Positions 1 to 6,509 of a stretch of DNA of 16,292 bases are shown in pieces. Within the stretch, counting starts at the first letter, position 1, and each line of letters starts with the position of its first letter. The position numbers and the translations under genes were made by a program. The notes under the pieces are model-generated. The model ran no database searches. It was not told the DNA's origin and worked only from the letters and a program-made list of their open reading frames with translations. The stretch is from Bdellovibrionales bacterium (lineage in GTDB: Bacteria > Bdellovibrionota > Bdellovibrionia > Bdellovibrionales > UBA1609): NCBI GenBank assembly GCA_020435025.1, contig JAGRAG010000156.1, positions 7,494-23,785 of the forward strand, in the 5' to 3' direction.

Positions 1-879
1 TGTGAAAATCTATCTCGATCTGAATATCTGATTAAACTAACAGATCCTAGTATCAAATCGCAAGACTTATTATATGATAAAAACATGATGAATAATCAAA
101 TGCGTTTAGTACATGAGGAAGATGGGTCTTACTCCATTCGTCACCGAATGGGGAATAAAATCAGTACAGTTGATTTCTCCGATGCGGTCACAGTGAGTGC
201 GCCGATTTCAAAAGATCTCTTGGTTCTTTACGATAATTTTCGAATGAAATCGTTTACTCCAGTTCCTTCTTCTAACAACAACTTGGGTTTAGATGACTCA
301 ATGTCTCAAGATGGGGATGATTGTGACACAAAGGCCTCACCTCTTATTATTGATACAACTGGTGGCCAAGAGCCTCCTAAGTTAACTTCGCTGACGGATG
401 GAATTCAGTTCGACATTTTAGGGAAAAATTCATTCCCTAGAGCTCACGATAAAAAGCAAATCTCATGGATAACAAATCCTAGTCACAAGTTTCTCGTACT
501 TCCTGATATACATGGTTCTGTAAATGGTATTGATCAGATGTTTGGTGACAATACGGTAGGACCGGATGGCAAGCTGGCTCAACACGGTTTCGCAGCTTTG
601 GCCAAATATGATAGTAATGGCGATGGAGCGATTAAGGCTAATGAAGACTTGATCTTCAATAAGCTTAGGTTGTGGTCTGATAAAAACAGAGACGGTCGAT
701 CTTCCCCGAGTGAACTAGAGACCCTTAGTGAGGCTGGAATAGTTGCTATTGATTTGGTCTTTGATGAAAATTATCAAAAAACGGACAGATTCGGGAACAA
801 AATAAAATATAAATCAATTGTAAAATACAGAGATGGCAAAGTGAATGTTATTTATGATATTTGGTTTAGGTTTTATTGA
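1..879 (+). CDS. Secreted-type protein with C-terminal EF-hand-like calcium loops (5'-truncated)
   Basis: The reading frame is open from base 1 with no stop, so this is the C-terminal 292 residues of a longer protein; the ATG pair at 85-90 is probably internal. The C-terminal half carries two Asp/Asn-Gly loops of the EF-hand/dockerin type: DSNGDGAI (about 606-635) and DKNRDGRSSPSEL (about 681-720). Ahead of them is the pattern VNGIDQMFGDN. This module (a MFG motif, then D-x-N-x-D-G loops ending in a GI..I.L strand) is common at the C-terminus of large secreted or surface proteins such as RTX/hemolysin-like and Rhs-like proteins, where it is thought to bind Ca2+. No enzyme domain is visible in the part present, and the N-terminus and any signal peptide lie outside the window. 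The protein ends in aromatic residues (WFRFY). A hairpin terminator follows at 922-951. The Ca-binding call is moderately sure; the role is unknown. Confidence 0.75.
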   Translation, partial: CENLSRSEYLIKLTDPSIKSQDLLYDKNMMNNQMRLVHEEDGSYSIRHRMGNKISTVDFSDAVTVSAPISKDLLVLYDNFRMKSFTPVPSSNNNLGLDDSMSQDGDDCDTKASPLIIDTTGGQEPPKLTSLTDGIQFDILGKNSFPRAHDKKQISWITNPSHKFLVLPDIHGSVNGIDQMFGDNTVGPDGKLAQHGFAALAKYDSNGDGAIKANEDLIFNKLRLWSDKNRDGRSSPSELETLSEAGIVAIDLVFDENYQKTDRFGNKIKYKSIVKYRDGKVNVIYDIWFRFY

Positions 880-921
880 TTCCCAAGGATTAGTTTTCCG
901 GAGAAGTGCAGTGAGAATACG

Positions 922-951
922 AAAAGGGTGCAGAATATTTTGCGCCCTTTT
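922..951 (+). terminator. Intrinsic terminator-like hairpin after the Ca-loop protein gene
   Basis: A 10-bp stem is formed by AAAAGGGTGC (922-931) and GCGCCCTTTT (942-951), with one G-U wobble and a 10-nt AT-rich loop. The U run is inside the 3' arm and continues as ATTGTT. It sits 43 nt after the stop codon. Read on the other strand, the wobble becomes an A-C mismatch, so it may also slow transcripts from exbD, for which no other terminator is visible. Confidence 0.65.
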
Positions 952-1047
952 ATTGTTCAAAATTAGCCGAAAAACGAGAGGCTTTTGGAATTTTTTTTTG
1001 TTAAACGAGTCCGATTTGGGTTTGTGATTTCCTAGAGTTTGCAGTTA

Positions 1048-1455
1048 TCATTTGTTGTCTGTTGTAATGGCAAATTTGGAAATTCCTGCTGATTTAATGG
1101 TATCGATTAATTCTATCACTCGACCGTGAGAAACGGTTTTGTCTGCTGCTATGATGGCTTGTATCTCAGGATTCTTTTGAACATGGTCCTTAGCAAACTG
1201 AGCCAGTTCTTCAAGAGAGACAGACTTACCATTTACCAGAGCTTCGCCACTAGGGAGAATTGACAATTGGAATTGTGATGGAACGGTTTCATCACTGCTG
1301 GCAGCTTTTGGAAGATTAATTTTTATTCCAGATCTGACTATAAACGGTGTTGAAACCATGAATATAATGAGTACTACAAGAATAATATCAACAAATGGAA
1401 CAATGTTAATTTCCGCTATTGGTTCATCATCATTTCCACTGATTTTAGCTCCCAT
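1048..1455 (-). CDS. exbD: ExbD/TolR family proton-channel subunit
   Basis: This 135-residue protein is the usual length for ExbD/TolR. It has a short cytoplasmic N-terminus, one membrane segment at about residues 18-39 and a periplasmic C-terminal domain of about 90 residues. The segment NIVPFVDIILVVLIIFM contains the conserved membrane aspartate (D23) that carries protons in this family. ExbD works with ExbB as a proton-motive-force motor, energising TonB or acting in a Tol-like system. The gene starts 2 nt after the exbB stop, with AAGGAT in the end of exbB as its likely ribosome site, so the two are cotranscribed. No tonB, tolA or TonB-dependent receptor gene is in the window, so the partner is unknown and ExbD and TolR cannot be told apart from sequence alone. 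The family call is firm. Confidence 0.93.
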   Translation of the reverse strand: MGAKISGNDDEPIAEINIVPFVDIILVVLIIFMVSTPFIVRSGIKINLPKAASSDETVPSQFQLSILPSGEALVNGKSVSLEELAQFAKDHVQKNPEIQAIIAADKTVSHGRVIELIDTIKSAGISKFAITTDNK

Positions 1456-1457
1456 TT

Positions 1458-2102
1458 TTATGCATCCTTAGTTGGGGTTGAAGCAGAAGTTTTTGCGTAC
1501 GCTAGGCAAATCTCTTTAACACTCTCTAAATTCTGCATGGTCTGCTTTACTTGCTTTTGAAAGTAGTTGTAGGCAACAACGGCCGGAATGGCGACAAGAA
1601 GACCAACAGCGGTGGCGACAAGGGCTTGGGAAATCCCAACCATAACGGGGCCTGGATCTCCTTGGCTGGATGCGAGGGTCTTGAGGGCGTCCATGATTCC
1701 TAACACCGTTCCCAAAAGCCCTATAAAAGGGGCGTTCGAACCAACAGTAGCCAAGAAGTTGAGTCGTTTTTCCAGTTTGGGACGCTCAATCAATGCATAA
1801 GAGCTAAAAATCTCTTCAAGTCCAGGTGCCCCATGAGCTTTAACGTGCCTCATGCCGTAGGAAAGTCCGCGACCTTCCACAGAGTCTTTGTCTCGTGACA
1901 TGGATTCAACCTCTTTTAAGTCATTGGTTTGCAGAGTCTCTTGGGCCTGCTCAATGATGCGTTCACCTCGGCTACGAACCGCTCTTAAGGAGACAAATCG
2001 CTCTAAGATAAAAGCCACACTCAATACGCTGAGGACAATTAGCAACCAGAGTGTTACTTCATGACCGAGCTGTGCTATAGCAAAAAATTTATCCGTTAAC
2101 AT
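1458..2102 (-). CDS. exbB: ExbB/TolQ/MotA-family proton-channel protein
   Basis: This 214-residue inner-membrane protein has the ExbB/TolQ layout: one membrane helix near residues 16-35, a long cytoplasmic stretch, then two helices close together. The second helix contains GLLGTVLGIM and the third ALVATAVGLLVAIP, both with the conserved pore threonines. It forms the pentameric stator around ExbD and turns proton flow into mechanical work on a periplasmic partner. An upstream in-frame ATG at 2129 exists, but I chose the ATG at 2102. It has a strong AAGGAG site 8 nt ahead (complement of 2111-2118), while the upstream ATG has none and the extra nine residues (MELRKGVQN) are charged and not family-like. 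A promoter at 2159-2187 sits about 50 nt upstream, and exbD follows after 2 nt. The TolQ role is an alternative to ExbB. Confidence 0.92.
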   Translation of the reverse strand: MLTDKFFAIAQLGHEVTLWLLIVLSVLSVAFILERFVSLRAVRSRGERIIEQAQETLQTNDLKEVESMSRDKDSVEGRGLSYGMRHVKAHGAPGLEEIFSSYALIERPKLEKRLNFLATVGSNAPFIGLLGTVLGIMDALKTLASSQGDPGPVMVGISQALVATAVGLLVAIPAVVAYNYFQKQVKQTMQNLESVKEICLAYAKTSASTPTKDA

Positions 2103-2158
2103 ATTTTGAACTCCTTTTCTTAACTCCATAGGTCTGACGGGATCAGAGTAGTTGTTAG

Positions 2159-2187
2159 ATTATCTCCTCTCTATAGACAGATGACAA
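2159..2187 (-). promoter_or_regulatory. Sigma70-type promoter for exbB-exbD
   Basis: Read on the minus strand, a TTGTCA -35 box (2182-2187) and a GATAAT -10 box (2159-2164) are separated by exactly 17 nt. Each matches the consensus at five of six bases. Transcription would start near 2152 and leave a leader of about 50 nt before the exbB start. This assumes a standard sigma70 factor; no equally good promoter was seen for the divergent gene on the plus strand. Confidence 0.6.
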
Positions 2188-2217
2188 GTTCGTCCTTTGT
2201 CGATATGGTGAACGACA

Positions 2218-4020
2218 ATGAAGTGGATATTGGTTGTATTTTTATTATTTTCATTCACAGGCTGCTTGTGGTCAGACAAAGGTCCTGAATCCATAATTAT
2301 CATTGCAGTAGAAGGTCTTGATTCTGAATCAATACCGTGTGCCAGTGAAGATGTAGAGAAAGAACTTTTTGGATTTTTATGTCAGGAATCTGTACGGTTC
2401 ACCCATGCTTATACAACTTCCATTATGAGCCAAGCAAGTTTAGCGTCCTTAATGACTGCAAAGTATCCCATTGATATGGGAGTGTGGCACAATGGTTCAA
2501 AGTTTTTGTCGGCTCAGGAAACCACGTTGGCTGAAACAGCTTTGAAGAATGGATATAAGACCTCGTTTTTTTCCGGAGGAGCCCCTGTTTGGCGGAAAAG
2601 TGGACTGGCCCAGGGGTTTGAGGTTTTTGATGATTATGTAGATGTTACTGAAGAGTTACTATTTCGACCTGTATCAGGTGTGGTTTCGCAGTTTACTTCA
2701 TGGCTGGATCAGACTTCGGATTCAGAGTCGATCTTTTCCGTTTTATATTTACCTGACGTACAGTTTCCTGAAGTTGAAACTCGTGAGAATCTTGGAGGAG
2801 TAGTCCGCCCAAAGGGTTTTCAAAGTCAGTTACACGAAATCGATGAAACATTGTTTTTGCTCAAAGAAGAGCTGCTATCCAAAGGGCGTTGGCACAACAC
2901 TCATGTTGTACTTGTTGGATTGAATGGCCGTCCCTATTCAGAAAGATGGAGTGAAGTTAGGGGTACGAATTTATACGGTGAGAATACACGTGTGGCACTT
3001 TTGTTTAAGCCGGCACAAAAAAGAGAGAGAGATTTAGGTGTCAAATGGAAGATCGACAACAATGTTTCTCTTGTCGACTTGGGAAAGACTTTGTTTGAAC
3101 TTCTAGGGTCTCCTAAAGAAGACAACAAAGACGAGAATTCATTTGAAGTCGTTAGCTTCAAAGAGGCACTGCTTTCTCCTAAAGTAACATGGAATGAAAG
3201 CCGACCTATTTTGATAGAAAGTGGATGGAGCAGCTGGAGAGGAGTAGGAGTGACTCGCTTTGCTGTTCGTAAGCACCATTTTCTTTATATTTATGATGAC
3301 AAACCGAAAATCTATGATTCGCTTATAGATCGAAGGGAGGCACAGCCTCTCAGCGTAGATAACCCTGTTTTCCATGAGCTCCTTTTAGATATAGATAGGT
3401 TGTTAGTTCAAAAGGGGTTTCCCAGATGGAAGCCTCTTTCAGAGAATTTAATTGATAAGTTAAGAGTAGGTAGAAGTTTTTGGCAGACAGAAAATGATCG
3501 AGAAAAAAAAGATGCTGGAAATGCATTACTTATTTTATCTAAAAAGCGACCTTGGGATCAGCAATTGTTTGGCTGGTTGGCTCGACATGCTATTGATAGA
3601 GAAAACTGGAAATTGCTAAATCATGTTGGTCAAAAGGCCAATATGCCTTTGTGGAGTGCTATTGCTAAAATAAATTTAGGCAAGCCTCAAAAGGAGAAAC
3701 TGAAAGGGTGTGCCAGATATTTTAACAAAAACTCTAGAAAGTGGAAAAAGCCTCAGAGAAGCGTCTGTGAAGATGAGGTATTTATGGCCTTATTGGATTG
3801 GCTTTATTGGTCAAATGAGAAAAACCGAGATAGTTTGAGAAATCATTTTTTACGCTTAAACTCATATCGGCTACTTGATGAAAAATTAGTCTTAAAAAAC
3901 ATTAACACGGGATTTTTTTGGGATACGGTGACGGAATCTCCAGATGCTCCAAGTTATACGGAGCTTTTTTTTCTGCTTCCTTGGAATAAGAGATTCAAAA
4001 GTAAGATTCCAAATCAGTAA
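2218..4020 (+). CDS. Lipoprotein with degenerate sulfatase/alkaline-phosphatase-like domain
   Basis: This 600-residue protein starts with a lipoprotein signal, MKWILVVFLLFSFTGC, with C16 as the likely lipidated cysteine. Residues 25 to about 350 follow the sulfatase order. There is a first strand IIIIAVEGLDSES, a nucleophile region SIMSQASLASLMTAKYP with S71 in the Ser/Thr/Cys position, the strand HVVLVGLNGRP near 229-239, a NTRVALLFKP segment and a late KIYDSLIDRREAQPL that resembles the closing motif of sulfatases. The usual metal ligands are altered. The two Asp of the first motif are Glu (E32, E37), and the Asp-His pair of the S/T-D-H-G motif is replaced by GLNGRP. The last ~200 residues are helical and unassigned. 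I infer a membrane-anchored pseudoenzyme or a divergent phosphoryl/sulfuryl hydrolase. The start has no strong ribosome site. It is divergent from exbB, with 115 nt between the starts, and a terminator-like hairpin follows. Confidence 0.72.
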   Translation: MKWILVVFLLFSFTGCLWSDKGPESIIIIAVEGLDSESIPCASEDVEKELFGFLCQESVRFTHAYTTSIMSQASLASLMTAKYPIDMGVWHNGSKFLSAQETTLAETALKNGYKTSFFSGGAPVWRKSGLAQGFEVFDDYVDVTEELLFRPVSGVVSQFTSWLDQTSDSESIFSVLYLPDVQFPEVETRENLGGVVRPKGFQSQLHEIDETLFLLKEELLSKGRWHNTHVVLVGLNGRPYSERWSEVRGTNLYGENTRVALLFKPAQKRERDLGVKWKIDNNVSLVDLGKTLFELLGSPKEDNKDENSFEVVSFKEALLSPKVTWNESRPILIESGWSSWRGVGVTRFAVRKHHFLYIYDDKPKIYDSLIDRREAQPLSVDNPVFHELLLDIDRLLVQKGFPRWKPLSENLIDKLRVGRSFWQTENDREKKDAGNALLILSKKRPWDQQLFGWLARHAIDRENWKLLNHVGQKANMPLWSAIAKINLGKPQKEKLKGCARYFNKNSRKWKKPQRSVCEDEVFMALLDWLYWSNEKNRDSLRNHFLRLNSYRLLDEKLVLKNINTGFFWDTVTESPDAPSYTELFFLLPWNKRFKSKIPNQ

Positions 4021-4083
4021 AAATACTTCCAATGGCTGGTCAAGGGTTTGGAATGACGATCTTTAAATGTGAATGAATCAGGT

Positions 4084-4113
4084 GGACCCTTTCAAGAAGT
4101 CGTCCTTTTTTTT
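4084..4113 (+). terminator. Terminator-like hairpin after the sulfatase-like gene
   Basis: GGAC (4084-4087) pairs with GTCC (4102-4105) and an inner CTT/AAG pairing can stack inside it, followed directly by eight T residues (4106-4113). The stem is short and interrupted, but its place 63 nt after the stop codon and the T run support an intrinsic terminator. Confidence 0.5.
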
Positions 4114-4119
4114 CAAAGG

Positions 4120-4131
4120 TAGCCATGGCTA
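4120..4131. repeat. 12-bp perfect palindrome between convergent genes
   Basis: TAGCCATGGCTA is a perfect 12-bp palindrome in the gap between the sulfatase-like gene and the radical SAM gene. It has no loop, so it is a poor terminator hairpin. It could be a protein-binding site or chance. Confidence 0.3.
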
Positions 4132-4142
4132 TGGATCAATGT

Positions 4143-4907
4143 TTATAGAACTTCGGCGGTGATTTCTGTTCGTCGTTTTAATTTTGAGGCAATCACATAA
4201 AGTAAATCCTCTTCGACAGGAAGCACATCAGGCACTGCAGGAGATTGAGTGGTCGTCATTAAGTAAACCTTTTTTGGTCGAATCATACCTACAACTTCAA
4301 TCCATTCTTCAATCGCTTCATTACTAGAATTGTTGTTGGGACCAGAAAAGAAATGACCCTGCAAAGAGAGGTTTTCAAAGCTCTTGCAGGCGGAAATGAT
4401 TCTTGAAACATTGACTCGGATGAGTGGCTTGTTGGCAATATTGAAGTTTCTGTCATCACCAGCATCCAGTTTAACAATAACTTCATCGACTCCTTGTAAG
4501 GATTGAATGATCTTCTTGTTATCTAAATTTCCCCCATTTGTTAAAAATAAAATACGTGTCTTTGGGGAGCGTTTGTCTCTTTCGTAGCGTATGGCCTCAA
4601 TTTGTTCGGAGAGTAGAGAACTTAAGCTGGGATCACCGTTTCCAGAAATCTCTATGGCACTTGGCAACTTATTTAAAGCTTGGCGCTCATCCAGTACAGA
4701 AGCGAGGGCCTCAACAACTTCTTCGACTGATAAAAACTGCAGTTCGCTTTTAATTTGATTGACCTTAATTTCGGTAGGACCTAGATAGCAATAGGGACAG
4801 TCAAAAGTGCAAATCTTTGTGGAATTATTTAAAATATTAATTCCTACATTTCCCGGAAACAAGACCTGTGTCGAGTCGGTATATACTATAGATTGCACGA
4901 GTGACAT
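4143..4907 (-). CDS. Radical SAM protein, COG0731 (wyosine-synthetase-like) type
   Basis: This 254-residue protein carries the radical SAM cluster motif C-x3-C-x2-C as CTFDCPYC (C33, C37, C40), which binds a 4Fe-4S cluster used to cleave S-adenosylmethionine. GNGDP (residues 89-93) stands where the family has its glycine-rich SAM-contact motif, and LFLTNGG follows as the next core strand. The N-terminal lead-in (FPGNVGINILNN...), the YLG after the last cysteine and the GNGDP motif resemble COG0731. That group includes the archaeal/eukaryotic wyosine tRNA-modification enzymes plus many bacterial proteins of unknown substrate. Wyosine itself is not expected in bacteria, so no substrate is assigned. 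The ATG at 4907 has an AAAGG site about 10 nt upstream. It is a single gene, divergent from the outer-membrane protein gene across 171 AT-rich bases. Radical SAM is firm; the subfamily is moderately sure. Confidence 0.85.
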   Translation of the reverse strand: MSLVQSIVYTDSTQVLFPGNVGINILNNSTKICTFDCPYCYLGPTEIKVNQIKSELQFLSVEEVVEALASVLDERQALNKLPSAIEISGNGDPSLSSLLSEQIEAIRYERDKRSPKTRILFLTNGGNLDNKKIIQSLQGVDEVIVKLDAGDDRNFNIANKPLIRVNVSRIISACKSFENLSLQGHFFSGPNNNSSNEAIEEWIEVVGMIRPKKVYLMTTTQSPAVPDVLPVEEDLLYVIASKLKRRTEITAEVL

Positions 4908-5078
4908 ATGAACTAACCTTTATATAGAAAATATAGTTTAACAAATTATAAATTATTTTCAAACCTTTACCGCTCTTGTGAACTCCTTTATCATAAAGTC
5001 TGTATTCTCGTTTTTAGAAAATCATGCGGAGATCTATTTTTTAACTTAGTTAGAACTCAAAGAGCAAAAGTAATTGGA
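4908..5078. other. AT-rich divergent intergenic region
   Basis: This region separates the divergent radical SAM and outer-membrane protein genes, so it must hold both promoters unless they are read through. It is very AT-rich. On the minus strand, TTGAAA followed 16 nt later by TAAACT is a possible weak promoter for the radical SAM gene. On the plus strand I found no -35/-10 pair good enough to mark. No RNA gene or repeat was recognised. Confidence 0.35.
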
Positions 5079-5840
5079 ATGAGATTGAAAATCACTTTGT
5101 TTAATTTTAATAAACCAAGCTTGATTGTTTTGGCGTGCACTATGGCAGTGATCTCGTTGTCTTTGTCATTTAATGCCTACGCGACTCAATTAAATTCTCG
5201 ATTTCCTGGTTTTGTAGAGGACGATGTAGGTTATGGGTTTTTTCTAGGGGAGCCAATTTCTTTCAAATACCAGAAATGGTCCAACTGGAGAAATGCCCAT
5301 GCATATGGAGTGGGCTATGAACAGAATGGAAAGATGTTGACTGGCTCATGGACGTATTATTTTTACCAATTAAGTGAGGATGATCGATGGAAAGGGGATG
5401 CCTATATTGGAACGATAATGTATGGGTTTCACGTCGGGGCAACAGGTTCCGTTCACGTAGGGGATGAAGACGAAGCGGCTCGTGTCGGTGTCGAGGGGGG
5501 TATTAATTTTGAATATTTAGTCCCTGACAGCCCTATTTCTATAAGACTAGAGATCACACCAGTACTTTATGCGGCAGGAAAAGAGACGGCAGGATTACAT
5601 GGTGGTGTAGGTTTAACTTACTATTTTGATAAAGAGGGGCGGCCTCAAGCCTTTAACAGAGGGTATATCGAGAAAGCAGAAGACAGAGAATTTGAAAAAG
5701 CCTTTGAAGAAGACAGTTTAGGTGCTAAACCCCAAGTACAGAAAAAGAGAATCAAAAGAAGAAAAAAAGTTAAGAAAAAGAAAAGCCGTACGAGAAAGAA
5801 AAAAATTAAAAAAGACGACGACGGAGAATTAGAAATCTAG
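5079..5840 (+). CDS. Small outer-membrane beta-barrel-like protein with basic C-terminal tail
   Basis: This 253-residue protein has a signal peptide with a hydrophobic core at about residues 14-30 and a likely signal peptidase I site after AYA (35/36). Residues 36 to about 195 alternate polar and aromatic/hydrophobic residues in short strands (for example GSWTYYFYQL, VGVEGGINFEYLV, HGGVGLTYYF), with many Gly and Tyr as in eight-strand-type barrels. I cannot name a family. The tail after residue 215 is extreme: about 30 residues, mostly Lys/Arg, with runs such as KRRKKVKKKKS, closing with an acidic DDDGELEI. A barrel strand is not at the very C-terminus, which is unusual for a classic barrel protein, so the tail probably sits in the periplasm and may bind peptidoglycan, LPS or nucleic acid (inference). 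Its last 12 nt overlap the end of the convergent PP2C-like gene. The ribosome site is weak. Confidence 0.7.
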   Translation: MRLKITLFNFNKPSLIVLACTMAVISLSLSFNAYATQLNSRFPGFVEDDVGYGFFLGEPISFKYQKWSNWRNAHAYGVGYEQNGKMLTGSWTYYFYQLSEDDRWKGDAYIGTIMYGFHVGATGSVHVGDEDEAARVGVEGGINFEYLVPDSPISIRLEITPVLYAAGKETAGLHGGVGLTYYFDKEGRPQAFNRGYIEKAEDREFEKAFEEDSLGAKPQVQKKRIKRRKKVKKKKSRTRKKKIKKDDDGELEI

Positions 5841-6509
5841 CTTTCCTATCCAAAAGGGGATGCCTGGATTGTCATTTGTTAGTAGCTCAATATAGCTTGA
5901 TACAGATAGTTGAGAAGTTTGTTTGCCAAAAAAAGACTCTGGAACTTCTGATCTACTGAGAAGTAGGAGTGAGTCACCGGAATGGACGTGGATGGTTTGG
6001 ACATTGATATTTGATGTTGGATAGACTCCGATGAATTCTCCTGCAAGGGGAGGTGCTATTCGGTTTGGCTCCGAATAGTTTAAAGAGATGTCATAGTGAG
6101 TGCTGATTGGCTGCGATGCTAAGCCTTGTCTTGATAGAAAGATCTGTGGATGACCCACATGGGCCCAGGATATTTGAGGTCCGTTTTTCATGATGACTAC
6201 GATTTCCAAGCAAGTTGTGTATTCATTTTTATTGTCTTCTTGGTAAATGGTGTCGTTGGCGAGCATAACGGCTATTCGGAGGTGATTGGCGAGGGATGAA
6301 ATGCAAGACATGATTGAAAAGGGAGAAGTGAAATCAGGATCATCGACGGAAGAGTTTACGAAATCAGAAATGGTTTGAATGGCTTTTTTAGCGGAGTTTC
6401 TATTTCCCCATGGGGTTGCGACAATCAGTAGATTTTCGTCCGGAGAAAAATGAATCTCTGGTTTAGGGCGAAAAAGATTGTTGCTATAGATTTGATGGTC
6501 GAACTTCAT
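5829..6509 (-). CDS. PP2C-like protein, probably catalytically inactive
   Basis: This 226-residue protein is the last gene of the tadC-FHA operon. Its layout matches a trimmed PP2C-type Ser/Thr phosphatase. A first strand LLIVATPWGNRNSAKKAI takes the place of the usual ADGMGGH-x-GE-x-AS. TTCLEIVVIMKNGPQISWAHVGHPQIFLSRQG takes the place of the T-x-hvGDSR-x-Y core. DSLLLLSRSEVPESF takes the place of D-x-LLL-x-SDGL. The metal-binding Asp of the first motif and of SDG are missing, and HVGDSR reads HVGHPQ, so I infer a pseudo-phosphatase that binds rather than cuts, or a very divergent member. PP2C phosphatases commonly accompany FHA proteins, which supports the assignment. Its ATG overlaps the stop of the upstream FHA gene (TAATG), implying coupled translation. 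It has no membrane segment. The assignment rests on motif spacing and should be treated as probable. Confidence 0.55.
   Translation of the reverse strand: MKFDHQIYSNNLFRPKPEIHFSPDENLLIVATPWGNRNSAKKAIQTISDFVNSSVDDPDFTSPFSIMSCISSLANHLRIAVMLANDTIYQEDNKNEYTTCLEIVVIMKNGPQISWAHVGHPQIFLSRQGLASQPISTHYDISLNYSEPNRIAPPLAGEFIGVYPTSNINVQTIHVHSGDSLLLLSRSEVPESFFGKQTSQLSVSSYIELLTNDNPGIPFWIGKLDF

Noticed and set aside
845..1027. 60-codon open frame over the end of the Ca-loop gene and its terminator
   Set aside because: It overlaps the CDS end out of frame, crosses the hairpin terminator and has no ribosome site or family features.
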